Assembly: GCA_003263845.1 (NCBI GenBank)
Contig: JYJN01000014.1
Span: 1-64,000, forward strand
DNA length: 64,000 nt
DNA from: Vibrio aestivus
Lineage (GTDB): Bacteria; Pseudomonadota; Gammaproteobacteria; Enterobacterales; Vibrionaceae
Direction: 5' to 3'
Positions 1-9,924 of the stretch are shown here, piece after piece; position 1 is the stretch's first letter, and every line of letters begins with the position of its first letter. The translations under genes were made by a program, and so were the position numbers. The notes under the pieces are model-generated. The model made no database searches and was not told the DNA's origin. It was given only the letters and a program-made list of their open reading frames with translations.

Positions 1-380
1 GGCTCCATTGGTATGCACAGCGACTGGCAAGCGCTGCCTCGCTTTAACACCGCCGGTAACTATTCGAGCATCACTCTATGCGACATAAATTGAACTCACT
101 GCCATTGCCACTCGATTACGCAGCGCTGCCCGATCCACAAACGACAGACAGGAAACCTGTACTCGATGTCACCTTATTGCCATCGCGTGAAGCGTACTAC
201 CCGCATTTACAATGCTATTTGAATGGCCAACATATTGAAGTGGATTGGAAATCCGATAAAGAGTTCTCGGTAAAACCGACAACACCACTATCTAAAGGTC
301 GTCATCGTGTCAACTGCACCGCTCCACATCGTAACGGCATGCCTTACTTTTGGCTATCACAGCAATGGTTGGTTGAGTAG
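1..380 (+). CDS. 3' end of an unidentified gene, probably frameshifted near base 88
   Basis: Frame 1 is open from the window edge and stops at 91-93. A second frame starts at an ATG at 78 and runs 100 codons to 380, ending LSQQWLVE. The 78 start has no Shine-Dalgarno and lies inside the first frame. Adding one A in the ATAAATTG stretch (about 84-91) would join the two into one C-terminus reading ...SSITLCDIKLNSLPLPL.... I therefore favour one gene with a single-base error, but translational coupling of two genes is possible. The fragment is soluble-looking, with two cysteines in the tail (LQCYLNG and RVNCTAP). I do not recognise the family with confidence; a polysaccharide-deacetylase-like protein crossed my mind without a diagnostic motif. 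Confidence 0.5.
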
Positions 381-400
381 CTCATCAACCCTTACCGCAT

Positions 401-429
401 AAAAATAGCGCCAGATGGCGCTATTTTTA
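401..429. terminator. bidirectional intrinsic terminator
   Basis: The stem AAAAATAGCGCC/GGCGCTATTTTT has a four-base loop (AGAT). It lies between two convergent genes and has A and T runs on both sides, so it can serve both strands. Confidence 0.85.
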
Positions 430-444
430 TATCTGTTGTAGAGG

Positions 445-2817
445 TTAGCTTTCGCTGACTTCCGCCAACTTCAACCAAGTATCGATCACGGTGTCTGGGT
501 TCAGTGACACTGAACTGATGCCCTGCTCCATCAACCATTTCGCCAAATCATCGTGATCCGATGGGCCTTGACCACAAATGCCGACGTACTTACCTGCTTT
601 GGTTGCCGCATCGATCGACATCTTCAGCATGGCCTTCACTGCTGGGTTTCGCTCATCAAACAGATGTGCCACATCGCCAGAATCACGATCCAACCCAAGG
701 GTTAGCTGAGTCATATCGTTCGAGCCAATAGAAAAACCATCAAAATATTTCAAGAACTCATCAGCTAATACCGCATTGGATGGTAGCTCACACATCATGA
801 TGACTTTCAAACCTTGATCACCACGGCGCAAATCAAATTTCGCCAGCAAGTCGATGACAGAAGCCGCTTCGCTTGTCGTACGAACAAATGGGATCATGAT
901 TTCAACGTTCTTCAAACCCATCTCGTTGCGAACGCGCTTGATGGCACGAGTTTCCAGTTCAAAACATGGTTCAAAATCTGGAGAGATGTAACGTGATGCA
1001 CCACGGAAGCCTAGCATTGGATTCTCTTCGTGCGGTTCAAACTCTTTGCCACCCACCAAGTTGCTGTACTCGTTGGATTTGAAATCAGACATACGCACAA
1101 TCACGCGCTTTGGCCAGAATGCGGCTGCGATGGTAGCAATACCTTCGCTTAGTTTGCTTACGTAGAAATCAATTGGGTCGCTGTAACCACGGATACGGTC
1201 GAGAATTTCAGCTTTCAGCTCTTCGCTTTGCTCGTCGAAGTTAAGCAAAGCCTTCGGGTGGATACCGATCATCTTGTTAATGATGAACTCAAGGCGAGCA
1301 AGCCCCACCCCTTCGTTTGGCAACTGCGCGAAATCGAACGCGCGATCTGGGTTACCCACATTCATCATTACCTTGGTTGGCAGCAGTGGCAGTTGATCCA
1401 CCGATGAACGTTTAACTTCGAATGCCAACTCACCTTGGTACACATAACCTGTTTCGCCTTCAGAACATGACACTGTGACATGATCACCATCTGTCAGCTT
1501 CTGAGTCGCTTGGCCACAACCGACAATGGCTGGAATACCCAGTTCACGCGCAATGATTGCCGCATGACAAGTACGGCCACCACGGTTAGTGACAATCGCT
1601 GATGCCTTCTTCATCACCGGCTCCCAATCTGGGTCAGTCATATCCGTAACCAAGACATCGCCTTCCTTAACAAGCGACATCTCATCAAGGGATTTCACTA
1701 AACGAACAGGGCCGGAACCGATGCGCTGACCAATCGCACGACCTTCAACCAAGACTTCTGCTTTATCGTTAAGCTCGTAACGCTCAATCACGTTTTGCTC
1801 TGACTGAGAACATACTGTCTCTGGACGAGCTTGAACAATATACAGTTTCCCATCAATGCCATCTTTCGCCCACTCAATATCCATCGGACGTTGATAGTGC
1901 TTCTCGATGATCATTGCCTGTTTTGCTAGCTCTTTGATCTCATCATCCGTCAGCGAGAATGTTTGACGCTCTTCTGCCGTGGTATCAACAATCTCGACCT
2001 GCTTGCCCACCTCTTGGCTGTTTGAGTAGATCATTTTGATCAATTTAGAGCCGAAGGTTTTCTTCACAATTGGAGCCGAACCTGACTCTAACAATGGTTT
2101 GTGCACATAAAACTCATCTGGGTTAACCGCACCTTGCACGACCATCTCACCCAAGCCCCAAGCAGACGTAATAAACACCACTTGGTCAAATCCTGATTCC
2201 GTATCTAACGTAAACATCACACCTGATGAGGCCGCATCAGAGCGAACCATACGCTGGATACCCGCAGACAGCGAGATACCTCGATGATCAAAGCCTTGGT
2301 GAACACGGTAAGAAATAGCACGATCATTAAACAACGATGCATAAACGTGTTTGGTTGCTTCGAGGACCGATTCAATACCTTTCACGTTAAGGAAAGTCTC
2401 TTGCTGACCTGCAAATGAAGCATCGGGTAAATCTTCGGCAGTCGCTGATGAACGTACCGCCACTGATATTTCTGAATTATCACCAACTAGAGTTGCGTAA
2501 TCGTCGCGAATAGCTTGTTCTAAATCCGCAGGGAATGGCGCATCAAGAACCCACTGCCTGATCAAAGCGCCGGTTTTACGCAACGCTTCAACATCATCAA
2601 CATTTAGGTCATCAAGCAGTTGGTGAATTCGTTCATCTAATCCTTGGTAATCCAAGAACTGATTAAATGCATAGGAAGTGGTCGCAAAGCCATTAGGCAC
2701 ACTCACACCCGCATTAGAAAGGTTGGACACCATTTCACCGAGCGAAGCATTCTTTCCGCCGACTTTGTCGACATCTTGCATGGATAGGCCATTGAACCAA
2801 AGAGTATTATTTTGCAT
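445..2817 (-). CDS. ppsA: phosphoenolpyruvate synthase
   Basis: This 790-residue enzyme converts pyruvate, ATP and water to PEP, AMP and phosphate, a cytosolic gluconeogenic step. The N-terminal third is the ATP/pyruvate-binding domain, with [21 protein letters not shown] typical of the family. The swivelling phosphohistidine domain carries [18 protein letters not shown] near residue 420, whose His is the phospho-carrier. The C-terminal PEP-binding barrel ends with the catalytic Cys in GICGQGPSD near residue 750. Length equals the family norm. The ATG follows a good ribosome site (TGGAG, 2818-2830). It is divergent from ppsR, its known regulator, across about 160 bases. Confidence 0.97.
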   Translation of the reverse strand: MQNNTLWFNGLSMQDVDKVGGKNASLGEMVSNLSNAGVSVPNGFATTSYAFNQFLDYQGLDERIHQLLDDLNVDDVEALRKTGALIRQWVLDAPFPADLEQAIRDDYATLVGDNSEISVAVRSSATAEDLPDASFAGQQETFLNVKGIESVLEATKHVYASLFNDRAISYRVHQGFDHRGISLSAGIQRMVRSDAASSGVMFTLDTESGFDQVVFITSAWGLGEMVVQGAVNPDEFYVHKPLLESGSAPIVKKTFGSKLIKMIYSNSQEVGKQVEIVDTTAEERQTFSLTDDEIKELAKQAMIIEKHYQRPMDIEWAKDGIDGKLYIVQARPETVCSQSEQNVIERYELNDKAEVLVEGRAIGQRIGSGPVRLVKSLDEMSLVKEGDVLVTDMTDPDWEPVMKKASAIVTNRGGRTCHAAIIARELGIPAIVGCGQATQKLTDGDHVTVSCSEGETGYVYQGELAFEVKRSSVDQLPLLPTKVMMNVGNPDRAFDFAQLPNEGVGLARLEFIINKMIGIHPKALLNFDEQSEELKAEILDRIRGYSDPIDFYVSKLSEGIATIAAAFWPKRVIVRMSDFKSNEYSNLVGGKEFEPHEENPMLGFRGASRYISPDFEPCFELETRAIKRVRNEMGLKNVEIMIPFVRTTSEAASVIDLLAKFDLRRGDQGLKVIMMCELPSNAVLADEFLKYFDGFSIGSNDMTQLTLGLDRDSGDVAHLFDERNPAVKAMLKMSIDAATKAGKYVGICGQGPSDHDDLAKWLMEQGISSVSLNPDTVIDTWLKLAEVSES

Positions 2818-2980
2818 TTATTTCTCCAGAAATAAGCAGCGTAGGGGGATTAAAGGCAAACGATTACGTCAACGGATGGAAAATTTCCAAAGCTGTGGGG
2901 TACGTAATAGTCAGCAGGGTTTATTTATTTGTATTATGGGTCGCATCATACTCAATTTTTTTTGACACCTTAAACTAAAA

Positions 2981-3814
2981 ATGCAAACCAATACTCAAAG
3001 TCGTGATGTGTTCTATGTTTCTGACGGGACAGCCATCACTTGCGAAACCCTAGGCCATGTTGTTCTGGGGCAGTTTTCTTTTAACTGCAATGAACGTACG
3101 TTTCCATTTGTAGAGACCGAAGACAAACTCAACGAGTTACTGAAAGAAATTCAAAACTCTTTTATTAACCATGGGGTAATGCCGCTAGTGTTTTACTCCA
3201 TTGTTCTCCCCCATATCCGAGCGGCGTTGATTGAAGCTCCTATCAATGGTTACGACGTACTGGATCCTTTAGTGCAGAAGGTCGCCGCTGATACAGGCTT
3301 AGCTCCAAAGCCGAAATTGCAGCGTTCAAGAAGTGTTGGTAAAGATTCAAAAAACTACTTTGACCGCATTGCGGCAATCGAATATACCCTTGCCCATGAC
3401 GATGGCGTGACACTCAAAGGCTTTGAAGAAGCCGACATTATCTTGCTTGGCGTATCGAGAAGTGGGAAAACCCCTACTAGCCTATATATGGCGATGCAAT
3501 TTGGCTTGCGAGTGGTGAACTACCCTTTCATTGCTGAAGACATGGCTTCAATGCGACTATTACCAGAGTTTGAAATTCACAGACATAAGCTGTTTGGATT
3601 AACCATTGATGCAGACAGATTAAACAAAATAAGGGAGAACCGTCTGTCTGGCAGTGACTACGCCAGTGCAGAGCAGTGTTCCATTGAGCTAAAAACGGTT
3701 GAAGCGCTATTTCGGCGTGAAGCCATTCCTTACATCAACACGACAGCACTGTCAGTAGAAGAGATCTCAACAAGAATACTTGAGAAGGTTGGTTTGAAAC
3801 GTCGTTTATTTTAA
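2981..3814 (+). CDS. ppsR: PEP synthase regulatory protein (bifunctional kinase/pyrophosphorylase)
   Basis: This 277-residue protein of the DUF299 (PF03618) family in proteobacteria switches PEP synthase off by ADP-dependent phosphorylation of a threonine next to the catalytic histidine, and on again by phosphate-dependent dephosphorylation. The diagnostic P-loop [13 protein letters not shown] lies at residues 157-169, and the N-terminus [14 protein letters not shown] is typical. It is divergent from ppsA, the normal partnership. The ribosome-binding site before the ATG is weak, suggesting low expression. Confidence 0.95.
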   Translation: MQTNTQSRDVFYVSDGTAITCETLGHVVLGQFSFNCNERTFPFVETEDKLNELLKEIQNSFINHGVMPLVFYSIVLPHIRAALIEAPINGYDVLDPLVQKVAADTGLAPKPKLQRSRSVGKDSKNYFDRIAAIEYTLAHDDGVTLKGFEEADIILLGVSRSGKTPTSLYMAMQFGLRVVNYPFIAEDMASMRLLPEFEIHRHKLFGLTIDADRLNKIRENRLSGSDYASAEQCSIELKTVEALFRREAIPYINTTALSVEEISTRILEKVGLKRRLF

Positions 3815-3946
3815 TTAACTGGTTGTATGACATAGCTCATGAGCTAATGAACTCATAGGAAGCTTCGGTAGTGGTCGTCAAAATAAAACAGGTTTGCGAA
3901 CATAAGGCCGCTATTGTGGCGAGCGAAATTTATAAGGGTTGTTTGA

Positions 3947-4213
3947 ATGTCAAGTCTACTAACAAAGTTACGAATAGCCGTAATTGATAACTTAGATTTT
4001 CGTGCTCGCATGTGGGTGGTGCATATCTATACGGGGCAATCAAAAGGGGATTCTTTCGTCGTCAATGAAGACTCATTTTCCACCCCGCTTCAATGGATGA
4101 AAAATAAAGGCTACAACGACTCGATGCTCAAACAAGTTGATGCGATGAAGTGTTCTCAAATTGTTGAATTTGATTTGGGAGACATTCAGCATCAGCTGAT
4201 GCGAGTAAAATGA
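3947..4213 (+). CDS. conserved hypothetical protein, 88 aa
   Basis: This is an 88-residue soluble protein of unknown function with no signal peptide or membrane segment. The ATG is preceded by AAGGG at good spacing, which supports a real gene. The centre is mixed alpha/beta (RARMWVVHIYTG) and the C-terminus is acidic then amphipathic. It stands alone between ppsR and a hairpin at 4242-4266. I recognise no domain. Confidence 0.65.
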   Translation: MSSLLTKLRIAVIDNLDFRARMWVVHIYTGQSKGDSFVVNEDSFSTPLQWMKNKGYNDSMLKQVDAMKCSQIVEFDLGDIQHQLMRVK

Positions 4214-4241
4214 CTCGAGACATTCTCCGGACAAAAGACGA

Positions 4242-4266
4242 AGAGTCAGACTCATCGTCTGACTCT
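4242..4266. terminator. probable terminator hairpin between convergent genes
   Basis: A perfect ten-base stem AGAGTCAGAC/GTCTGACTCT with loop TCATC lies between the 3' ends of two convergent genes. T-tracts are poor (TTCGTCTTTT on the minus strand), so efficiency is uncertain. Confidence 0.45.
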
Positions 4267-4330
4267 ATTGAATAACAAAAGGGGATATCTTAGGAACTTA
4301 AAAGTTGCTGCGGTAGATGGCTTTCGCTCA

Positions 4331-4573
4331 TTACTTAGACTGATGACCACTCTTCTTTACAAACTGCTGCATCGCTTCGGCAAACGTTGTTGATCTGCCT
4401 TTAGCCTGAACCTGTACGACTTTGTATCCCATATTTTCTAGCGCTTGGCGCTCTGCTAAGACAGCTTTGTCATCTTGTTGACTGCCTTTTGCAGGCTGAT
4501 GGATGTAGCAGCCTTCTAGTTGGCCATCTTCGACCAGTTGGTGATGCTTTAGTGCTTCAATATCAAAATTCAT
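4331..4573 (-). CDS. hypothetical protein, 80 aa
   Basis: This small soluble protein has 80 residues, a mixed helix/strand composition and a basic C-terminus. AAGG lies upstream of the ATG at 4573. It is last in a possible minus-strand run after the HTH gene (4903-5250) and the DUF3820 gene (4615-4830). I see no recognisable motif and assign no function. Confidence 0.55.
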   Translation of the reverse strand: MNFDIEALKHHQLVEDGQLEGCYIHQPAKGSQQDDKAVLAERQALENMGYKVVQVQAKGRSTTFAEAMQQFVKKSGHQSK

Positions 4574-4614
4574 AGTGAGCCTTTTAGTTTTAAACAGGGA
4601 GCTTCTTGGGAAGA

Positions 4615-4830
4615 TTACATTCGCTTTAAAGGCTTAACTACGCTATCTAAGCCTTCGATTTTTAACGCAAGGCACAGTTTCAACAACTCGCCCAACTCAC
4701 CTTTAGGCCAGCCTTTTTTATCAAACCACAGTAGATATTCTTCGGGAAGGTCTATCAAGACTCTGCCTGCATATTTGCCAAATGGCATCGTCATTCTAGC
4801 TAACTTGAGGAGGTTCTCTTTCTCTAACAT
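4615..4830 (-). CDS. DUF3820 family protein
   Basis: This 71-residue cytosolic protein matches the compact DUF3820 family by its core MPFGKYAGRVLIDLPEEYLLWF, in which the F-G-K-Y-x-G pattern and the L-P-E-x-Y-L-x-W pattern are characteristic. The biochemical role is not established; related domains occur next to exonucleases or as stand-alone small proteins. Length is the family norm. It lies between a broken HTH regulator and an 80-residue hypothetical on the same strand. Confidence 0.75.
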   Translation of the reverse strand: MLEKENLLKLARMTMPFGKYAGRVLIDLPEEYLLWFDKKGWPKGELGELLKLCLALKIEGLDSVVKPLKRM

Positions 4831-4902
4831 TGATATTCAAAAATAAGGAGCAAAAGCAAAGACTACCATTAGACCTCAATGATCCCAAGTGCGTTTACCA
4901 AG

Positions 4903-5250
4903 CTAGCCTACGGTGTGTGCGTATTCTACTATCACCTGGTTGCCTTCTATGTAAGCACGTTGGATTTCTCCATCAATGGTCATCGAGCTTTTTAGGTAAA
5001 CCACCTTTGGTGCCATTTCACTGCCAGCCATCAGCGATGGGATGAACTGCTTTGCATCCACATGCATCAACTGACAAAATTGGCTAACAAACCCCATGTC
5101 AGTGGCTTCATCCCTCTTAGAATGGAAGAGAAATCGAGTTGTGAAATACCAAGGCGTTTCGCCACTTCCATCTGCGTCAATCGCATTTTTGCTTTTTTGT
5201 GACATCCACATTTGATATAACGCTTGTGTGTCCTGCTGAGTAAATTCCAT
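4903..5250 (-). pseudogene. HTH (XRE-like) regulator with two compensating frameshifts
   Basis: The 115-codon reading frame starts MEFTQQDTQALYQMWMSQKSK, loses sense for about 27 codons, then resumes MGFVSQFCQLMHVDAKQF. In another frame the middle reads LTQMEVAKRLGISQLDF, a textbook helix-turn-helix. Removing one A from an A-run (5186-5190 or 5193-5198 on the plus strand) and adding one A at 5110/5111 restores a continuous protein with an intact HTH and the join ILRGNEATDMGFVSQF. As written, the DNA-binding helices are scrambled while overall length is preserved. This is either two sequencing errors or a gene inactivated then re-framed. The domain resembles XRE-family regulators; no target is evident. 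Confidence 0.75.
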
Positions 5251-5391
5251 GTTTGAAACCCTGTTATTGCATTCATGAGCTATGGTGCAATTTTGAGGTT
5301 TAATGAAAATGCCATGTCAAAGGACAGTGAAGTTTGGTTTAGGATTTGGTTTTGTGGGGAACTAAGTTAAAAAACGCTGAACCACAGATGC

Positions 5392-5420
5392 AAAAACAGC
5401 AGCTCAAAGGCTGCTGTTTT
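5392..5420 (-). terminator. intrinsic terminator of dacA
   Basis: The stem AAAACAGCAGC/GCTGCTGTTTT with a six-base loop lies about 25 bases past the dacA stop codon, with a T-run on the minus strand. Confidence 0.8.
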
Positions 5421-5442
5421 AATTGGGTAAGTAACCTAAAGC

Positions 5443-6612
5443 TTAAAAGAAGCTAGCAATTAGACGCTTGAACCAATCCAAGGCTTTCTTAAATAGACTG
5501 CCTTCTTCTACTGATTCAAGTGCAACTAAGTCAGCGGCGGCAACTTGTTCGCCATCTACACTGTAAATGACTTGGCCTAAGACTTGATCAACGGTGATTG
5601 GCGCAACTAGGTCGCGATTGTATTCAACTTCTGCCGTTAGCTTCTGAGTATCACTCTTAGGTAGTGTCATGAATACGTCATTCGCTACACCAACAGAAAC
5701 ATTGTCTACGGCACCCATCCAAACTTTAGGCAAAGCGATCTCTTCACCCTGTTTGTTTGGTGACACAGTATCAAAGAAACGGAAACCGTAACTCAGTAGC
5801 TGTTTGCTTTCTGCTTCACGGCTCTTAGGGCTAGTTGACCCCATCACAACAGAAATAAGACGCATGTCACCATTCGTCGCGGAAGTGGCTAAGCTGTAAC
5901 CCGCGCCGCTAGTGTAACCCGTTTTCATACCGTCAACATTTAAGCTGCGGTCGCGCAGTAGGCCATTTCGGTTGTACTGAGTAATACCGTTAAAGGTAAA
6001 AGAGGTTTCACTATAAAGTGGGTAGATATCTGGCAGGTCACGGATAATTGCTTGACCCAACTTAGCAATATCGTAAGGCGTTGAGTATAGACCGTCGCTA
6101 TCTAGACCATGAGGATTGCTAAATGAAGAATTATCTAATCCAAGAGAAGCTGCCCAAGAATTCATTAGGCTCACAAAAGCACCTTCAGAACCCGCTACGT
6201 GTTCGGCAATCGCGACGCTAGCATCGTTACCAGATTGAACAATAAGTCCACGGTAAAGATCCATCATGTCAACTTCTGTGCCCACTTCGATGAACATTTT
6301 TGATGAATCTGGGAATTTTTTCGCCCAAGCATTTTTGCTAATTCTTACTTGGTCGTTTTCACCAATGTTGCCGCGTTTAAGCTCTTGACCAGCCACGTAA
6401 GCGGTCATCAGCTTAGTCAAACTTGCAGGGTTGAGGCGAGTATTGGCATTCTTTTCAACAATGACCTTGCCAGTGTTGAAATCAATGAGAACGTATCCTT
6501 TCGCACCGATAGTCGGAGGATCTGGGATTATGGTCGGCGCAGCTGAAACGGCAGCAGATGCTAGTAAAGACACACACGCTATAGAGACAGACTTAAGAGA
6601 TATTTTTTTCAT
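5443..6612 (-). CDS. dacA: D-alanyl-D-alanine carboxypeptidase (PBP5 family)
   Basis: This 389-residue periplasmic enzyme trims the terminal D-Ala from peptidoglycan pentapeptides. An N-terminal signal peptide ends at SAAVSA/AP. The three penicillin-binding motifs are present: SLTK at residues 64-67, SGND in the second block and KTGYTSGAG in the third. The C-terminus carries the PBP5 beta domain and an amphipathic anchor helix (FKKALDWFKRLIASFF) that holds the enzyme on the inner membrane. Length and layout are those of DacA/DacC; I prefer dacA without proof. It appears monocistronic with its own terminator. Confidence 0.93.
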   Translation of the reverse strand: MKKISLKSVSIACVSLLASAAVSAAPTIIPDPPTIGAKGYVLIDFNTGKVIVEKNANTRLNPASLTKLMTAYVAGQELKRGNIGENDQVRISKNAWAKKFPDSSKMFIEVGTEVDMMDLYRGLIVQSGNDASVAIAEHVAGSEGAFVSLMNSWAASLGLDNSSFSNPHGLDSDGLYSTPYDIAKLGQAIIRDLPDIYPLYSETSFTFNGITQYNRNGLLRDRSLNVDGMKTGYTSGAGYSLATSATNGDMRLISVVMGSTSPKSREAESKQLLSYGFRFFDTVSPNKQGEEIALPKVWMGAVDNVSVGVANDVFMTLPKSDTQKLTAEVEYNRDLVAPITVDQVLGQVIYSVDGEQVAAADLVALESVEEGSLFKKALDWFKRLIASFF

Positions 6613-6768
6613 GGCACCACATCAATGATTAATTCTGGCTTGAGTATAATCGAATACCATAAATCCACTGCTAATAAATTGCCAGAAATAACGCTATATT
6701 GATGTTTTGTGACAATTTCCTCCCTTCAAAGACTGTTGTTTTGTCGTTGAAAGGAGAAAAGTGGTTCA

Positions 6769-7143
6769 TCAGTCTGCGGTTTGCAGCCTCATTGCTCTTT
6801 CTCTATGTGGAAGAGGGATTTTTTTAATTCGATAACTGAACCAAAGATACGTCATCGCAATTGAAAAATAGAGATAGGACAGGGTGAAAACCAGCGGTGA
6901 ACAGATCAGTTCAGTTTGCACGCCAAACATAACGCCAAAACCGGCAACCGCGAATTTCGCCACCATGCCGAGTACTAACAAGCCTAAGGCCAAGTGAGGG
7001 TAATCTGTGGTTCGAAGCGCGAACCAGTAACATGCGCCGACGGCTAGAGCGGAAACCGCTAACCCAAACAGAAAAGAGTAGAAATTATCTGCCGACAAAA
7101 TACCGCCTGAAACTGACATCATGGATAGTATAATTAACTTCAT
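6769..7143 (-). CDS. hypothetical inner-membrane protein, 124 aa
   Basis: This 124-residue protein has about four hydrophobic segments (MKLIILSMMSVSGGIL, FLFGLAVSALAVGACYWF, LALGLLVLGMVAKFAVAGFG, SPLVFTLSYLYFSIAMTYLWF) and a basic cytoplasmic tail. The ATG is preceded by GGTGG. It sits alone upstream of dacA and divergent from the ThrE-like gene. I recognise no family and infer nothing about its function. Confidence 0.7.
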   Translation of the reverse strand: MKLIILSMMSVSGGILSADNFYSFLFGLAVSALAVGACYWFALRTTDYPHLALGLLVLGMVAKFAVAGFGVMFGVQTELICSPLVFTLSYLYFSIAMTYLWFSYRIKKIPLPHRERAMRLQTAD

Positions 7144-7515
7144 CGACCACCTCGCTTTTAGATTATGGAAAAGCGTCCTTTCATTTTTGCAAACTCATTT
7201 TGCGTATATTTTCGCCAATTAAATCTATCCGTCAAGGGCCTAAAAACAGGCCAAAAAGGCTGTCAATTGGGCGTTACACACATCAAGACTCACTCTTTAC
7301 AAAATGTTAACTTAACCTTCTATATCTGACAGTGGCTACCTAATCTTGTAATATTGAAATTTACCAAATTGTTAACAATGAGCATATTAATTAACAATTT
7401 AGATTTTTTGTGAATATAAGAGATATCTCTATTTTTAGAACAGATATTTGATTCGATTTATTCACTTTTCAATCCTTTCGCCACAAATAGAAAAACGTGA
7501 ATTAGTTAGGATTTT
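7144..7515. other. AT-rich intergenic region, 372 bases
   Basis: This stretch separates two divergent genes and must hold both promoters. It has runs such as TTAATTAACAATTTAG and several TTGTTAA/GTTAACA motifs. I found no hairpin terminator, operator repeat or short gene that I can support. Confidence 0.5.
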
Positions 7516-8753
7516 ATGGCTACCGCACCTCGTCAAGATCCCTTAGCTCTGGTACCTTTGTGCCCACTTTAACTTCACTTGCTTTGACCCATGCCTTCTG
7601 AATACCGAATTAAGAAGATTGTAGAAATCGGAGACACGCTCCACCGCAGTGGCTGCGCGCCATATAAACTCGAAAAATACGCGCAGTTCTATGCCCAAAA
7701 ACATGGTGTAGACGTGATGATCCAAGCGACGCCGACATCTGTTAACTATCAGTTTCCCGATGATAACAATGCAGTCGTAATGAAAAGGCACAAACCCGCC
7801 TCTATTAACCTAAGTTTGTTGGCTAATACCATCATCCGGATCAATCAGCCTACCAGTGAACCTGTGCCAGAACCCACCGGTTACCCTAAGTGGATCGTTG
7901 CACTCGCCAACATGGGCATCCCACCAGCTTATCTAATGTTGGTTGGCAGTACATTAGAAGCCGTCGGCTACGCAGCACTGCTAGGCTTCCTGGTCTGGTT
8001 GTGTCAATTGGTATGTAAAGCAAGGCGCTCGATCGCTGTAGAGTTTCTTTCGGCACTGATCACAGGTATTTTTGTTGCCTTTGTTGCCTCTTCTGGGGCG
8101 CAGATCCCCGTCTGGGCACTATGTATCGCCGCCATCATTTTGTTCGTCCCCGGGTTGTCGATAGCCAACGCGTTGGAGTGTTTAGCCTTTAATGATTTGG
8201 TTTCAGGCACCAGTTTGCTTGGGCAAAGTGCTCTTACACTCATCAAACTCTTTGTCGGCATTGTGATTGGATTGAATATTGGTGAAGCCTATGGGGTGAG
8301 CTTCCCACCACTATATATGTCAATCAAGTGCCAACTTGGCTCCATATATTCGACTTATTTATCCTCTCGATTTCAATTGGCGTGCTGTTTAACGCTCGTC
8401 CTACCGACATATTGCTTGGCCTGCCTGTGGCCATTTTAGGGATGTGGGGACCATTCTATCTTGGATTCGATAGTGGTTGGATTGTCGGTACTTGGATTAC
8501 CACAGTATTAATTACTTTGTATGGTACTTGGGTTGCAAAGAAAATGGACCTCACAGGCTCCATATATATTGTCCAAGGAATCATTATTTTAGTTCCCGGG
8601 AGCCGTGTATTAGTCAGTGCCAGTCAATCTGTATTTGAGCAATCGATTCTGCCAATTCCAAGTATTGGACTGTCTGCGCTGTTTATGTTTTCTGCGATTG
8701 TTGCAGGACAAATCACTGCGTACTCTATTTATTCTCCACAAATAGAGCGATAA
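7516..8753 (+). pseudogene. ThrE-like threonine/serine exporter, frameshifted
   Basis: The 7591-8439 frame carries the DUF1212 cytoplasmic start (YRIKKIVEIGDTLHRSGCAPYKLEKYA) and the first membrane helices. The 8328-8753 frame carries the remaining helices, including the DUF3815-like half with LVPGSRVLVS. Adding one G at 8327/8328 (AAGTGCC to AAGGTGCC) joins them as PPLYMSIKVPTWLHIF. The usual single-chain family is about 400 residues. The 7591 ATG has no ribosome site, whereas an in-frame ATG at 7516 follows TTAGGA but meets stops at 7570 and 7585. A second pair of indels near 7550-7605 is therefore possible and the true N-terminus is unsure. The role would be amino-acid efflux across the inner membrane. 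Confidence 0.75.
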
Positions 8754-8926
8754 GAACGTCATTCATCAATAGAAAATGGCGCTAAATTGATACAGGTAAG
8801 CGTAACAGTTTGAAGACAAACCAATTTCATTTTCATGAATATCAATAAATGAACGGTCAAAATGAAACATAGCGCATACTTATGAATGAAATTGTCGAAA
8901 GTTCTGAGGTTTAAGTCGAGTATTCG

Positions 8927-8954
8927 TTGACTTAACCTCAGATTACTCTACACT
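8927..8954 (+). promoter_or_regulatory. predicted sigma-70 promoter of the cold-shock gene
   Basis: TTGACT at 8927-8932 and TACACT at 8949-8954 are separated by 16 bases. Transcription would begin near 8961, giving an untranslated leader of roughly 140 bases, as in cspA-type genes. The rest of 8754-9103 shows nothing else I can name. Confidence 0.5.
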
Positions 8955-9103
8955 CGCATACAGCTAGAAAGCAGTTCTTTGTATACATATACGTTTCGTT
9001 GGATTACTTGTAACTCCCCCGTCGTGTCGTACGCAATAGCAATCTACTTTTCCACGCTATCCGCGCCGAATTCGGCTCACAAATTAAATTTAGGATATAT
9101 ATC

Positions 9104-9313
9104 ATGTCTAACACAGTTACTGGTACAGTAAAATGGTTCAACGAAACTAAAGGTTTCGGTTTCATCCAACAAGAAAACGGTCCTGACGTATTCGCTCACT
9201 TCTCTGCAATCACTGGCGACGGTTTCCGTACTCTAGTTGAAGGCCAAAAAGTTGAGTTCGTTGTATCTCAAGGTCAAAAAGGCCCACAAGCAGAAAGCAT
9301 CAAAGTACTGTAA
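9104..9313 (+). CDS. cold-shock protein, CspA family
   Basis: This 69-residue single-domain OB-fold protein binds single-stranded RNA and DNA and acts as an RNA chaperone. Both nucleic-acid-binding motifs are present: KGFGFIQQ (RNP1) and VFAHFSAI (RNP2). [11 protein letters not shown] at the start is diagnostic. TAGGA precedes the ATG. The long leader predicted upstream fits post-transcriptional cold control known for the family, and a strong terminator follows. Several paralogues usually exist in a Vibrio, so I give no symbol. Confidence 0.95.
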   Translation: MSNTVTGTVKWFNETKGFGFIQQENGPDVFAHFSAITGDGFRTLVEGQKVEFVVSQGQKGPQAESIKVL

Positions 9314-9333
9314 TTTAGACGCTTTTTTCTGAG

Positions 9334-9363
9334 AATAGCCAGCATTGCGCTGGCTATTTTTTT
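9334..9363 (+). terminator. intrinsic terminator after the cold-shock gene
   Basis: The stem AATAGCCAGC/GCTGGCTATT with loop ATTGC is followed by seven Ts. It ends 21 bases before yaeQ, which then needs its own promoter or readthrough. Confidence 0.9.
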
Positions 9364-9384
9364 GTCTTATAGAAAAGAAAAATC

Positions 9385-9924
9385 ATGGCATTAAAACCCA
9401 CTATCTTTAAGTTTCGTATCGCTCTAACTGATATGAACAGAGACTACTACGATTCCTTAAGCCTAACTGTAGCCCAGCACCCTTCTGAAAATGATCAACG
9501 CATGATGGCGCGCCTTATGGCGTTTTGCTTGAATGCACAAGAGTCTTTGCAGTTTACGAAAGGCCTCTCGACTATCGAAGAGCCTGATATTTGGGTCAAA
9601 ACCCTGGATGATCAAATCTCATTGTGGGTAGACGTTGGCGAGCCTGACCCAGAGCGCATTAAAAAAGCCACTCGCCTAAGCCAACAAGTCAAAGTCTACA
9701 GCTTCAACTCAAAATCGAATGTTTGGTGGGAACAAAACAAAGGTAAGTTTGGCTATCACAAAGCGGATATCTATCGCTTCGACCACCAATCCATTGAGCA
9801 ATTAGCAAGCATGCTAGAGCGTGGTATGGAACTGTCGGTATTGATTACGGGTAACTCACTCTTTGTCGATGGTGCAAAAGGTTCATGCGAAGTGACGTGG
9901 GAAGAACTACAAACGAATGACTAA
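9385..9924 (+). CDS. yaeQ: YaeQ family protein
   Basis: This 179-residue cytosolic protein matches YaeQ over its whole length; the Escherichia coli protein is about 181 residues. Family features include MALKPTIFKFRIALTDMNR at the start, PDIWVKTLDDQISLWVDVGEP in the middle and YNSK/YSFNSKSNVWWEQN later. The fold is related to restriction-endonuclease-like proteins. An old proposal links YaeQ to suppression of RfaH loss, but its molecular role is unknown. Its last eight bases overlap the next gene, suggesting co-translation. Confidence 0.9.
   Translation: MALKPTIFKFRIALTDMNRDYYDSLSLTVAQHPSENDQRMMARLMAFCLNAQESLQFTKGLSTIEEPDIWVKTLDDQISLWVDVGEPDPERIKKATRLSQQVKVYSFNSKSNVWWEQNKGKFGYHKADIYRFDHQSIEQLASMLERGMELSVLITGNSLFVDGAKGSCEVTWEELQTND

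Noticed and set aside
2678..2965. A 95-codon plus-strand frame over the ppsA start
   Set aside because: It is antisense to ppsA and has no start signal; the ppsA/ppsR promoters must occupy this space.
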